Notes: generated from the letters alone by a model not told the origin. DNA of 64,000 nt from Blautia pseudococcoides (GCF_001689125.2 NZ_CP015405.2:2521001-2585000); one strand, 5' to 3'. Counted from the first letter of the stretch, positions 35,346-45,500 are shown. Numbers and translations are program-made.

Positions 35346-36527
35346 TCAGGCCATCCTCTCCAGTAATGCCAGGATATCCTTCTTTGCCATAGGATAAAAT
35401 GCCCCACATTTCTGCGTTCCGTTTAAAGTCATATTATCCGCTATCTCTTCAAATCTTTCGTTTCCTATTCCCGCTTCGGACAGTGACAATGGAAGCCCCG
35501 ATTTTCTCAGAAGATTTTTTAAGCGGATCACACCTTCAAGTGCTGTCTCCATTGGATTTTCAAAGTTCATATCCGCCCCCAACACCCGGACTGCAAATTG
35601 TGCCAGCTTCATGACACACTTCTCCTTATCTGCCAAAAACTCCATCCATGCAGGGAAAGAAACTGCCAATCCTGCACCATGGGCAATATCGTAAAATCCG
35701 CTGATCTGGTGTTCCAGCCCATGGTTAAACCAGTCCTGTACCCTGCCCATGCCAGTCATATCATTCTGCGCAAATGTGCCGCAGAGCATGATTTCAGACC
35801 TTGCATCCAAATCCTGGGGATTCTCAATTAACCTGGCGAAATTATGTACAATAGTCGTCATGATCCCCTCTGCCATACGATCTGTCATCTCAACATTTGC
35901 AGTGGGCGAGAAATATCGTTCCATAGCATGCGCCAGCATATCTATACAGCCGCAGGCTGTCTGATACATAGGCAGTGTCAGAGTAAGCTTCGGATTCAGG
36001 AGAGACAGGACCGGTCTCATCAAAGGTGAGCCAAATCCTGTTTTGATCTGCAGGGTTTCATCTGAAATCACACAACTGTCACTCTCCTCACTGCCTGCTG
36101 CCGGAAGCGTCAGAATATCCGCCACAGGAATCCTTCTGGTGCCCGGTTTTACTTTACCGCTTATCAACTCCCACACATCACCATCATAATAAGCACCAAA
36201 GGAAATGGCTTTACAGGTATCAATCACACTGCCTCCCCCCACGGCAAGTAAAAAATCCACAGATTCTTTCCTACATAATTCAATTCCATCCCTTACCAGA
36301 GAAACTCTTGGGTTCGGCACGACACCCGGCAGTTCCCTCACTTCAAGCTGTGCCGTGTACAGCGCTTTCAGGACTTTTTCGTACAGCCCACTCTTTTTGA
36401 TCGATCTGCCGCCGTATACAAGCAATACTTTACTGGCTCCCATTTTTTTTAATTCAATGCCTGTCTGTTCCTCTGCATCTGGTCCAAATACCAGCTTTGT
36501 ACCGCATTCAAAATTAAAAGGTTCCAT
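35346..36527 (-). CDS. Iron-containing alcohol dehydrogenase
   Basis: A 393-aa NAD(P)-dependent enzyme, family length and fold (BdhA/YqhD-like group). N-terminal nucleotide domain with VLLVYGGRSIKKSG and AVGGGSVIDTCKAI; the metal site residues lie in MLAHAMERYF and HGLEHQISGFYDIAHGAGLA (D/H/H/H). AGGAGG lies 4-5 nt before the ATG. It would interconvert an aldehyde and an alcohol; the natural substrate in this cluster is unknown. Confidence 0.92.
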   Translation of the reverse strand: MEPFNFECGTKLVFGPDAEEQTGIELKKMGASKVLLVYGGRSIKKSGLYEKVLKALYTAQLEVRELPGVVPNPRVSLVRDGIELCRKESVDFLLAVGGGSVIDTCKAISFGAYYDGDVWELISGKVKPGTRRIPVADILTLPAAGSEESDSCVISDETLQIKTGFGSPLMRPVLSLLNPKLTLTLPMYQTACGCIDMLAHAMERYFSPTANVEMTDRMAEGIMTTIVHNFARLIENPQDLDARSEIMLCGTFAQNDMTGMGRVQDWFNHGLEHQISGFYDIAHGAGLAVSFPAWMEFLADKEKCVMKLAQFAVRVLGADMNFENPMETALEGVIRLKNLLRKSGLPLSLSEAGIGNERFEEIADNMTLNGTQKCGAFYPMAKKDILALLERMA

Positions 36528-36557
36528 CTTTTCCTCCTGTTTCCTGTTACATTGTAT

Positions 36558-37901
36558 TCAGCTATAATATAATGAAAGAAAATACTGATAAAATGCCGCT
36601 GCCTCCTGCAGCGCCTCAATAAACACACTTTCATTTACACTGTGTACGCCTCTGCTCTGCCTTAATGATGCATAAAGAGGGGAAAAACGTATGGTTTCAT
36701 CTGTCACATCCTGAAAATGCCTGGAATCTGTACCGCCAGCCAGCACAAATGGAATGACCGGCACTCCCGGAAATACTGTCTCAATACAGTGCTTCAGATT
36801 TCGGTAGATGGCAGAATCCGCCGCTGTTTCCCGGGCGGCATCTATTCCTGATACCAATTCGCACTCTATATCATACTGTGCTGCCTTTCCCCGGAGGATT
36901 TTTGTCACTTCATCCTTGCCTTGAACCATGTTGACTCTTACATTTGCAGTCAATTCAGCCTCTCCAGGAATTACATTAAAGGCTGTCCCGCCATGGATCT
37001 GTGTAAATGCAATGGTGGCTCCCAGCAGGCTTCCTGCTTCCTCTGTCAGTTCATATAATACGGTAAAGTCTTCTAACGCCTCAGAAGCCTGCAGCAGTTT
37101 TTCTTTTTTCCCTTCGTCACTGCAGATATTGTGCATTTCCCGCAGCATGGAACGTACTCCGGGTGTCATATCTTTCCTGAAAAGGGAATGATCTTCCACA
37201 TCACATATAAATGCTGCTATTCTGGCAATTGCCGTACCCGGCCGGGGATTAGCCCCATGACCCCCGCTGCCCTTTGCCGTAAACCGGTATACCAAAGACC
37301 CTTTCTCTCCCACCGCAACCATAGCTGCCTTCCCATCTATAAGTCCCATAAAATTTTCGCAGATTGTCCCGCCTTCATCGTAAATCACCTGAAACTGTAT
37401 CATATGCTCTTTAAAATATGCTGCCGCCTCTTTTGCAGTCTCTCCTCCGGTTTCTTCATCACAGGAAAGATAAAGATAAATATCAGGCCCTGGTTTCCAC
37501 CCTTCCTGGCACAAGTAATTTAACGCGGCCAGTAATGCACACTGCGGTCCTTTCATATCCTGTGTTCCTCTTCCCCATACTTCATTGTCTATGATCTCGC
37601 CGTTAAAAGGACCATGCAGCCATTCTTTTTCATCCGCGGGCACCACATCCATATGCCCGTCAAACATAATAGGCTTTAAATTTGGGTTTCCGCCTTCCAG
37701 CTTTAATATCAGGGCCTGTCCCATAGGAAAAAGAGACGCCTGTTCAAACAGAGATTTGAACTGCTTCTTCAGGCAGTTTTTATAACACTCTATCTCATAT
37801 AATTCCGGCATACCGTGTACAGTGGGAATCTTTACCAGATCCGACATGATAGGTCCAATATCACCATAATTCTTTTTCTCATTCTTATCATAAGACCACA
37901 T
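36558..37901 (-). CDS. M20-family metallohydrolase (ArgE/DapE/peptidase V-like)
   Basis: A 447-aa zinc hydrolase. The di-zinc site is complete: MFDGHMDVVP (about 79-88), GRGTQDMKG (about 110-118) with the bridging Asp, CDEETGGE (about 150) with the catalytic Glu pair, and the late His in GGTDSRHF (about 400). The dimerisation insert has GSGGHGANPRPG. Members cleave amide bonds of N-acyl amino acids, small peptides or carbamoyl compounds. In this operon it may release an amino acid from an imported N-acyl conjugate, feeding the cysteine-desulfidase-like enzyme (inference). Confidence 0.9.
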   Translation of the reverse strand: MWSYDKNEKKNYGDIGPIMSDLVKIPTVHGMPELYEIECYKNCLKKQFKSLFEQASLFPMGQALILKLEGGNPNLKPIMFDGHMDVVPADEKEWLHGPFNGEIIDNEVWGRGTQDMKGPQCALLAALNYLCQEGWKPGPDIYLYLSCDEETGGETAKEAAAYFKEHMIQFQVIYDEGGTICENFMGLIDGKAAMVAVGEKGSLVYRFTAKGSGGHGANPRPGTAIARIAAFICDVEDHSLFRKDMTPGVRSMLREMHNICSDEGKKEKLLQASEALEDFTVLYELTEEAGSLLGATIAFTQIHGGTAFNVIPGEAELTANVRVNMVQGKDEVTKILRGKAAQYDIECELVSGIDAARETAADSAIYRNLKHCIETVFPGVPVIPFVLAGGTDSRHFQDVTDETIRFSPLYASLRQSRGVHSVNESVFIEALQEAAAFYQYFLSLYYS

Positions 37902-37973
37902 TTACAAAACCTCTCTTTCTCCTGCAAGACCCTTACGCCGCCCGGTATGGAAACAGCAGCCGTCTTATGGATG

Positions 37974-38939
37974 TTAAATACTCCTTGCTGCCTCCACGAT
38001 CCATTTAATCCGTTCCCTATCTATTTTAGAATCCACAGTACAGTCTCCACCCAGAATTAACCCCTTTTTGCCATGTTCCAGGATCAGATTTCTGGTATAT
38101 TCCTGAAGCTCTTCTTTTGTTCCGTTGTACAGGATACCTCTTTGTCCATGTTCATCCCAGTGTGTCTCGAAACCGCCCAGAGATGTTCTTCCCTGGAAGC
38201 AATACCGCCCATCATCCAAAGGAAGGTCCTCCACAAATACAGCCCAGTTAATCACCTTTGCAGGGTAATCTTTCCAGATATCCAGCTGGTTCGGCTGACC
38301 AGCCCATCCACACATATGTATGATATTGTTGGAGGAATATCTGTTGGCATGCTCCATCACATATAAATCACTGGGAGTGATTAATTTTTTATATTCCTCC
38401 GGCGTAAATCTGTCAAATTCTCCGCCCTGTACGCAGTAATAGATTCCATCACAGCCTGCCTCTGTAATCAAGAGCTGTGCCAGCAGCGCATTGGTCTGGG
38501 CGATTACATCAAGAGCAAACATGACTGCATTGGGCTCTTCTTTCAGGTGTTCCATTACCAACTCATCCCCCGCGCCGAAACGGATGGAGGAAAAAGGTGC
38601 AAAGACATTGTAAAACACACATCGCTCTGCCCCGATATTATCTACAATCTTCTTTGCCCTCTCTACCTGATCTTTTATAAAGGGATGACCTGCCTCCAAT
38701 GGTTTCATCTGATACCAGTCTTTTGTGGTTTCTAATTTCTCCGGCACTGGATACGGAAAAAAATTGTCACACATGATTTTCACAAAATCCAAATCTGTCT
38801 CACGGTAATAATCCAGGTGCGCTTTCACGCACCCGTCACCAACGGCTTCCTCTCCGTCAAAGTGGAACCAAAATCCTACCGGTACGTGGTCTACCTCCTT
38901 TTTGTTCATTGCATTCAATACTCTTGTCCTTTTATCCAT
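37974..38939 (-). CDS. UroD-fold methyltransferase-like protein (HxC type)
   Basis: A 321-aa UroD-superfamily protein. It begins MDKRTRVLNAMNKKEVDHVP, the standard first helix. Residues IIHMCGWAG (206-214) give H208-x-C210 and GGDCTVD (298-304) gives C300, the H-x-C...C zinc set of cobamide/CoM-type methyltransferases. AGGAGG is 5 nt before the ATG. It is the first gene of the minus-strand cluster that ends with the ABC transporter. It differs from the 973-2034 protein in length and sequence. Actual methyl donors or acceptors are unknown and no corrinoid-binding protein gene is nearby. Confidence 0.85.
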   Translation of the reverse strand: MDKRTRVLNAMNKKEVDHVPVGFWFHFDGEEAVGDGCVKAHLDYYRETDLDFVKIMCDNFFPYPVPEKLETTKDWYQMKPLEAGHPFIKDQVERAKKIVDNIGAERCVFYNVFAPFSSIRFGAGDELVMEHLKEEPNAVMFALDVIAQTNALLAQLLITEAGCDGIYYCVQGGEFDRFTPEEYKKLITPSDLYVMEHANRYSSNNIIHMCGWAGQPNQLDIWKDYPAKVINWAVFVEDLPLDDGRYCFQGRTSLGGFETHWDEHGQRGILYNGTKEELQEYTRNLILEHGKKGLILGGDCTVDSKIDRERIKWIVEAARSI

Positions 38940-39128
38940 TTTTTCCTCCTGATATTACCTGTATTATTATTTGTAATATGATTAGTGATAATATCAAGAT
39001 ACCACCTTTAGTTAAAATATGCAACTTTTTTCTGTTTCAATTTATTTTTTTGACATAATACACAAATATACCCACAGATTTTTGTTTATTCTGGAGTCGT
39101 TTGTTCACGATGACATCGTTTTCCATAT

Positions 39129-39158
39129 AAAAAAAGGACAGTATGACCATCCTTTTTT
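39129..39158 (-). terminator. Terminator after the four-carbon acid sugar kinase gene
   Basis: AAAAAAAGGA and TCCTTTTTT arms around an 11-nt loop, located 45 nt after the kinase stop. It separates the kinase-reductase pair from the UroD-led cluster. The rest of 38940-39202 is AT-rich and presumably holds the promoter of the cluster. Confidence 0.65.
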
Positions 39159-39202
39159 CATCAACTTCCTATATACATTTAAAGTGTCAATTACGCGGAT
39201 GC

Positions 39203-40636
39203 TCACTTCCGCTTCATGAGGATTTCCACCGCCTCCCGCAAAGTATTCACATCCCCTACATTTCCCGGGAAAATCACATACGGGGTTAGCGGAAATTTAC
39301 TCTCCTCTCCGGTCTGCCACACCGGGATCCCAGGACGGATCTGTCCCATAACCGCTGCACGTTTTACCTTCAGTGCCTTTGTCCCCACATCACTTGACGT
39401 GATTCCGCCCTTTGCTATGACAAAGCTGGGAACTGCCCTTAAATTCCCCACAAGAGACTGGACCGCGTCTGAAATTTTTACGGAACGCAGCAGAGCTTCC
39501 TCCTTTGTATCATCCTCCACAACCAAAAGCTGTCTTTTTGTATACACCACCGCTGTTTTCCCGGCAGTGATCACCTGTTCTATTTTTCTGGTTATCCTCC
39601 CGGTTTCAGCGCAAAGTGCCTCCTCATCCAGCACCAAGTCTGAATTAAACTCCATGCTTATGATTCCCTCCGCTTTTTTAAGTTCTTCCAACTGCTGTGT
39701 GGTTTTCCTGGTATGAGAGCCTATTATGACCACGCCCCCATTATCGGTATCTTTTATGATCATTTTTTCCCTGGTCAAAAGCGGCTGGGAAGATACCCCT
39801 CCCATTTCTTTTACCAGGGCTGCCGCTGTACGGAATATAAAGTTTTTTCCTGCTGACAATGCCCGGTAAACAGCAATACTCATGATTTTCACATCACAAT
39901 TGTCAATGGCATTGACCACTACCTTTTGGAAATTTTTCACTGTGCACAATTGTGCGGTAATCTTATCTAAATTCATGTTCCGCAAATCTTCCAGGCTGAT
40001 GCAGATCACCTCTTTTGCTTTATATACACCATCTGTTTTCTCTTCCACATATTCACAGATGTCTGAATGGTTGTATCCGAATGTCTTGTCCTTTGCAAAC
40101 TCTGTCTGTGCTGCCGGAATCAGCTCCTCTCCGTATTTTACAAAATGCGTATTATGAAGGGTATAACGGCCGCCCTCTTTGAAAAACGGACAGATAATCT
40201 CACCGTCTATGCAGATATCTGCCAAAGCCTCTATTTCCTCCTTTAGGATCCGGGTTTCCAAAGGATAGTGCCCTCTGAGGGTAGAATCACTCCGGCTCAT
40301 GATGAGATACTCTTTTCCTGTCTCCTCAGACACTTTTGTAACCGCTGCGGCAATTTCTCTATGTACTTTTGCTGTCTGTTCTGCAGTGAGTCCTCTGGAA
40401 TTTGTCAGTATGTAAAACAAATGGTTCTCTTCCTCAAATCCCCGACGAATACTCTGTTCTGTCCAGTCTGTATACACAGATACATCATGAACCGTCTGTA
40501 CTCCTGTAGGGTCATCATCCAGCACAACGATTTTTTTACCGCTCCTGCTGATTTCCATCTGAAGGAGCTGTCTCGCCTTTGCCATATCCGCCTCCGGATA
40601 TGATAACAATACCTCCGCGCTAAGTATGTTTTCCAT
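39203..40636 (-). CDS. Four-carbon acid sugar kinase family protein
   Basis: A 477-aa member of the DUF1537/four-carbon acid sugar kinase family (OtnK, DtnK, LtnK). The N-terminal domain has VVLDDDPTGVQTVHDV (about 36-51) with sugar-binding Asp residues and SRSDSTLRGHYPLE; the C-terminal nucleotide-binding domain has VIIGSHTRKTTQQL, IAKGGITSSDVGTKAL and IFPGNVGD. These enzymes phosphorylate 2-oxo-tetronate or related acids at O-3 or O-4. The gene lies 9 nt behind a GarR-like reductase gene, an arrangement typical of threonate/erythronate catabolism. The aldolase/decarboxylase or PdxA2 needed to complete that pathway is not in this window. Confidence 0.9.
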   Translation of the reverse strand: MENILSAEVLLSYPEADMAKARQLLQMEISRSGKKIVVLDDDPTGVQTVHDVSVYTDWTEQSIRRGFEEENHLFYILTNSRGLTAEQTAKVHREIAAAVTKVSEETGKEYLIMSRSDSTLRGHYPLETRILKEEIEALADICIDGEIICPFFKEGGRYTLHNTHFVKYGEELIPAAQTEFAKDKTFGYNHSDICEYVEEKTDGVYKAKEVICISLEDLRNMNLDKITAQLCTVKNFQKVVVNAIDNCDVKIMSIAVYRALSAGKNFIFRTAAALVKEMGGVSSQPLLTREKMIIKDTDNGGVVIIGSHTRKTTQQLEELKKAEGIISMEFNSDLVLDEEALCAETGRITRKIEQVITAGKTAVVYTKRQLLVVEDDTKEEALLRSVKISDAVQSLVGNLRAVPSFVIAKGGITSSDVGTKALKVKRAAVMGQIRPGIPVWQTGEESKFPLTPYVIFPGNVGDVNTLREAVEILMKRK

Positions 40637-40645
40637 ATTTATCTC

Positions 40646-41536
40646 CTATTTTATCTTTTCCACAGTGATACCTGCCAGATTTTCAAAATATTTCACAATA
40701 CTGCAATGGTCCTCCTCCAGGTGCCCTCCCACTTTCAGCGCCTGCATGATCTCAAACAGCTGCGCTGTGTATGGAATTGGTACGTCCAGGGAGTGGGCAG
40801 CTTCCACCACATTTTTTATATCTTTGTGATTGATGGAAATCTTTCCCCCCGGCACAAAATTCCGCTCCACGATCATGGGGATTTTTGCATCCAGCACAGC
40901 ACTTCCTGCCAGGCCTCCCCGGATAGCCTCGTATACTTTTACCGGGTCTGCCCCGGCCTTTGCAGCCAGGACAAATGCCTCCGAAACCGCTGCTATGGTA
41001 TTATTGACTATGATCTGGTTTGCCAGCTTGGTCACACTTCCGCTGCCCGGTCCGCCTACAAGCAGAGCCGAGCTGCCCATAACTTCAAAATAAGGCTTAA
41101 GGGCTTCAAACACCGGCTGGTCACCGCCTGCCATAAAAGCCAGTGTCCCATTGACCGCCCCCGGCTCTCCCCCTGAAACAGGTGCATCCACGAACCTGAT
41201 ACCGTACTCTCTGCATTTTTCGTAGCATATCTTTGAATCCTCCGGGGTCACAGAACTCATATCACATAGAATGCCGCCTCTCTTCATAGATTTTGCCACA
41301 CCCTTCTCCCCAAACAGCACATTCCGGACGATCGTGCCGTTTGGGAGGATTGTGAATACCACTTCACATGAACTTCCGATTTCACCGGGTGTCCCCTCTT
41401 GCGCACCTGCATTTACCAATTCTTTGACTGCATCCTGATTTAAATCATTCACCATGACTTTTATATCTGCTTTTAACAGATTCTCTGCCATTGGTTTTCC
41501 CATAATTCCCAGCCCGATAAATCCTGCTCTTTTCAT
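40646..41536 (-). CDS. garR: 2-hydroxy-3-oxopropionate (tartronate semialdehyde) reductase-like
   Basis: A 296-aa beta-hydroxyacid dehydrogenase. NAD(P) loop GLGIMG (8-13), substrate motif DAPVSGGEPGA (about 117-127), catalytic Lys in TKLANQ (about 170), and the long RGGLAGSAVLDAKIPMIVER stretch, which is very close to GarR of glycerate/glucarate pathways as I recall it. LtnD-type L-threonate dehydrogenases belong to the same family, so a threonate-like substrate is possible given the kinase next to it. AAGGAG lies before the ATG. Transcription starts in the region with the two palindromes, divergent from a GntR gene. Confidence 0.85.
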   Translation of the reverse strand: MKRAGFIGLGIMGKPMAENLLKADIKVMVNDLNQDAVKELVNAGAQEGTPGEIGSSCEVVFTILPNGTIVRNVLFGEKGVAKSMKRGGILCDMSSVTPEDSKICYEKCREYGIRFVDAPVSGGEPGAVNGTLAFMAGGDQPVFEALKPYFEVMGSSALLVGGPGSGSVTKLANQIIVNNTIAAVSEAFVLAAKAGADPVKVYEAIRGGLAGSAVLDAKIPMIVERNFVPGGKISINHKDIKNVVEAAHSLDVPIPYTAQLFEIMQALKVGGHLEEDHCSIVKYFENLAGITVEKIK

Positions 41537-41576
41537 TCACTTTCTCCTTATCCGAAAATTATTTTATTATCATCAG

Positions 41577-41596
41577 TATACCGGTATACCGGTGTG
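41577..41596. promoter_or_regulatory. GntR operator, site 1
   Basis: The perfect palindrome ACCGGTATACCGGT (41580-41593) with flanking TAT and GTG lies 44 nt upstream of the garR start. A near-identical site is at 41691-41704. Confidence 0.65.
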
Positions 41597-41690
41597 TTGG
41601 TCAATGCATTTATGTATCTTCTCTGTATTTTACAATTTATATCCATCATTTTTGTAGAATCTGTCCAATTATCTTTTCTGTTTTATATTG

Positions 41691-41706
41691 ACCGGTATCC
41701 CGGTAT
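41691..41706. promoter_or_regulatory. GntR operator, site 2
   Basis: ACCGGTATCCCGGT matches site 1 with a single base difference and lies 46 nt before the GntR start. Two copies, one near each divergent gene, fit one regulator controlling both directions. Confidence 0.65.
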
Positions 41707-41750
41707 GCTATAGAATAAATAAAATAGTATTCCTTCAGGAGGCATGGAAC

Positions 41751-42410
41751 ATGACGCAGAAACCGCTTCAGACTAAAGCATATGATTATATCAAAGATTT
41801 GATCTTAAAGGATGCCTTTGTGTATGATACAATTTATTCAGAGACAAAGATCTCAAAGGAAATCGGAGTTTCCCGTACTCCCATGAGGGATGCATTACAC
41901 CGCCTTGCCCAGGAACGTTATATTGACATCATCCCAAGCAAAGGCTTTTGTATCCATCAGATGACCAAACAGGACATCATCGAGACCTTTCAGATCCGGT
42001 CCGCGATCGAAGGATACTGTACCGTACAAATAGCAAAGGATCATAAAGAAGACTGGTCCCAAAAACTTTTTCGGAAACTGGACTATATTATGGAAAAACA
42101 AAGAAAGATCCTTGAAACCACCCAGGATATTTCCGCTTTTGTGGAATATGATAACCAGTTTCATATAGAAATCGTTTCAAGTCTTAACAACCGGACTTTT
42201 CATGAGCTTTTTGGCAGTTATCTTTTTCAGATAAAGCGCCTGGCTGTCCTCTCTCTGGGACATCCGGGACGTATGCAGGAAACCATTGAAGAACACAGCG
42301 CGATCCTGAATGCTATGAGATCCGGCAATCTTGCGGAAATCTATTCCATAACCATGAAGCATATGGAAACCCCAAAAGGACTGAACCTGTCAGACTTTTG
42401 TTATTCATGA
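41751..42410 (+). CDS. GntR-family regulator, FCD subfamily
   Basis: A 219-aa regulator. The ATG at 41751 has AGGAGG 8 nt upstream, better than starts 21 codons earlier, which would lie on an operator. Winged helix with IYSETKISKEIGVSRTPMRD and ALHRLAQERYIDI; FCD domain (about 85-210) with FQIRSAIEGYCTVQIA, FVEYDNQFHIEIV and HSAILNAMRSGN. It should respond to an organic acid and repress the divergent garR-kinase genes through the palindromes at 41577-41706, and itself. Distinct in sequence from the regulator at 30117-30749. Confidence 0.9.
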   Translation: MTQKPLQTKAYDYIKDLILKDAFVYDTIYSETKISKEIGVSRTPMRDALHRLAQERYIDIIPSKGFCIHQMTKQDIIETFQIRSAIEGYCTVQIAKDHKEDWSQKLFRKLDYIMEKQRKILETTQDISAFVEYDNQFHIEIVSSLNNRTFHELFGSYLFQIKRLAVLSLGHPGRMQETIEEHSAILNAMRSGNLAEIYSITMKHMETPKGLNLSDFCYS

Positions 42411-42446
42411 TCAACATAGAAAATCCGGATGGCAAATGTGAACATC

Positions 42447-42484
42447 ACCAGGCAAAGCCTGTCGAATCCATGGCTCTGCCTGGT
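42447..42484. terminator. Hairpin between convergent GntR and multicopper oxidase genes
   Basis: ACCAGGCAAAGCC pairs with GGCTCTGCCTGGT (one mismatch). It lies 37 nt after the GntR stop and about 108 nt after the oxidase stop on the other strand. No T-run follows, so its strength is uncertain. Confidence 0.5.
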
Positions 42485-42591
42485 AATCCAAATATACTTT
42501 CCGCTGATCTTACCAGCATCATTTATCCTGGCTTAACGGGCATCACTCACCCAGCACTATCAGCTTCCCGATCATCCCTGTCTCCTGCCAC

Positions 42592-45500
42592 TTAATATTT
42601 TCTGCCGAAACACTGTAATGCTTTTCTGCATGTGTTTTTACATTTACACCCGATTCCCTGTCTGAGGACTCTGAATATTCCCCACATTCCTGATTCCACA
42701 TCCCACTTCAGGCTTCCGGACCGATAGAGATAATCACCGGGACATGATGCGCCCTTTTCAAGTTCCATCTCAAATTTGTTTCCCACACTGATCGCGCCCT
42801 GAATGGGGATCACTCTGGAATGGAAGTCATCCGGCTGTTCCTTCCACATATGCCCATGGACCGCAAACCCTACATTACGCGGTTTATCCGCCGGCATCAT
42901 GGTCCGGAAAATAACACGGTCTCCGGTATATGCTTTAAAAACAGGCGTGGCGGGATCTCCATGCACTTTACTGCTGAATACTTTCGCGATCCGGCTGTCT
43001 CTGCGAAGCCGGTTGGCAAAACGCTCGGAGCGGTAATTATATCCTTTTTCGCCTGTGTCCTCCGCCTCCACCGGGTCCGTGTCATCCCCCTGCGCCGTCC
43101 GGATCACATTGCCCTCTGCATCCTCCAGGCGGATTCCATTCTGGATAAAGACAACAAACTCCCGGAAAGTCTCTGTCCCGGGCGCTGTGATGACTGCCTG
43201 TTCCTGATATACTCCGCTTTTCAGCATAAAATTCTGATACCACCTGGAAGCAGGCGGCTCAATGATAATTGCGCCGAATAATCCGTGATATCTGTGATTC
43301 CGCAGATCACCAAAAGACTGTATGATACAGGAGCCGTATTCCTGATCTGCATGCCAGAGATATTTCTTGCTCTCCCCTGGCCCTACTGTCTGCTCCCGAT
43401 TGTTGTATCCCACATTGATGCCCGAATCACAGATCGGATCATACTGAAGAAATTGGGGGTTTAAGGACACCCTGTTGGAAGGGCGATGCTTCTTATCCAG
43501 CGGGACACGGGGATAGTCAAAATACGGAATATCCGGCCCCATCATGTTATGGAGGGTGACTTCAATCCAGTCCCCCGCATTTGCCCGGAGTATCAATGGC
43601 TTAGGCTGATATTTACCGCAGAGCACCTGCTCCACCTCATCCGCCGGAACGAAAATCAAACCGTCCGGGTCATGATCCCCGTATTTGTTATATAAAATAT
43701 CCGTCTTTATGGCAGCAATTTCATATTTCCGCACCACAGAATCTCTGCCGGGACACATGGGAAGCGGCAGGATACCCAATTCATTTTTACACAGCGGCTT
43801 CAAATGTGCCTGCTTTTTATCGTACACACGGATGATCCCCCACAGCCCCAGCCAGGCGTCGTCAATCCCGCCTGAATAATAGAGATAATCACCGCAGTTA
43901 TAATTTTTCCGGATCTGAAGGTTAAATGCCTCAGATATTCCGATAGACTGAGACGCAGCCAGCGGCGAATGGATATCCGCTATTTCTTTTCTCCAGTACA
44001 TTCCCGTGACGTTTAAAACATGCTGCTCCTCATGAGCCCCGTCAAGCAGCCTGATCATCAGCTCATCTCCCGGATATGTCTCCAGCAGAGGGGTAGCTGG
44101 ATCTCCATGAACAATAGAACTGAAAATATAAGCCGGGTCTGCCGTATCGCTGAGCCTTTCCCTCATTGGTTCACACCGGTAATTAATCCCCATGACGCCG
44201 GGATCATGGTGGGAGCCGGGAACCTCCGGCGGATTCAGGGGTTTTCCGTTTCCGTCAAATAACAGGGCAAAATCATGCAGAAACAAGGCAAATTCCCGGA
44301 AAGAGGTTCCATCACGCCTGCGGATAACAGCTTTGGTCCCAAATTTCAGCGCTTCTCCTGTTTCCACATCATGAAATGTAGCTCCCGCTTCCTCTATCAC
44401 CAATGCTCCGAACATCCCATGCTGCTGATGTGTATTTGCAAACAGATGGTCATGGAAAAATACAGTTCTCAATTCCGCATTTGCAAAGAACCGTTCCACA
44501 AGAGTCTCGTATCTTCTGGCTCCGGCAATATTATTCCAGCCATTGGCTGCTCCGTCCGATACAATTGTATCGAATTTCACCAGATGGATGTGATATCCCA
44601 CAATGTCAGTCAGTGTCTCCATCTGAAACGGGCTTGCTTCTATATATTCCGGAAGAAGGTTTGTAAAGCGAACTTCAATACAGTCACCGTCATTTGCGCG
44701 GATCACCAGCGGTTCCACCTGTATTTCCTGAGCTTCCACCTTCTGGATATACGCTTCCAGCCCTCCGTGTCTTTCCAGCTCCTCTTTCAGGACAAAGAAA
44801 CGCCCCTGAGGATCATGCCATCCGTATTTGTTATAAACTACTTTTGCCTGTACGGCCGCTATCTCAAATACTTTGACCTTCCCTTCCTCCGCCTCCCCCC
44901 ACTCACATCCGCAATCGGTATGGCAGGGGCAGGTGTCTGTATAGAGTGCGCCCGGTTCAAATGCATCTACAAAGTTATCTGCTTCCAAAGGCGTAGGCAC
45001 TATCTTATTATTTCCGTCAGCATCCAGGATGCCCAGCGGCGGCTGCAGGGGGCGCATTCCAAACTGTCCGTTGATAAAATTGGGATATCCCGGATGTTCC
45101 CGGTCTTTTAGCGGCGGCTGTTTCCTGTCTTTCAGGGGTATCAGTCTGGGTATGGGCATTCCGTCCGGAAGTTTTCCGCTTCCATCCTGCAGACGGTCAT
45201 AAATCCTCCAGAGTGTCCACATTCCTTCATGGAAATGAGGATATAGATGGCAGTGGAAAATAGCATCCCCCACCATCCCATTCAGGCTTCCCGCCCCGTG
45301 CAGAATATCCAGCGTATAGCATTCCTGGGGGCTTATAGAAACAGAATCTAAAATCGTAGAATTAGGATTATCATTTTCCAGCCTCCACTGATGATTATGG
45401 AGATGGAATACATGGGTTTCTTTCACGCCTCCGTGAACCAGCCGGATTTTAGCCGGATCTCCCACATATGCTTTCAGGATCGGCGGTGCCGGGTCTCCGT

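Noticed and set aside
41688..41750. Longer N-terminus for the GntR gene (start at 41688)
   Set aside because: It would place coding sequence on the second palindrome, and the ATG at 41751 has a far better ribosome site.
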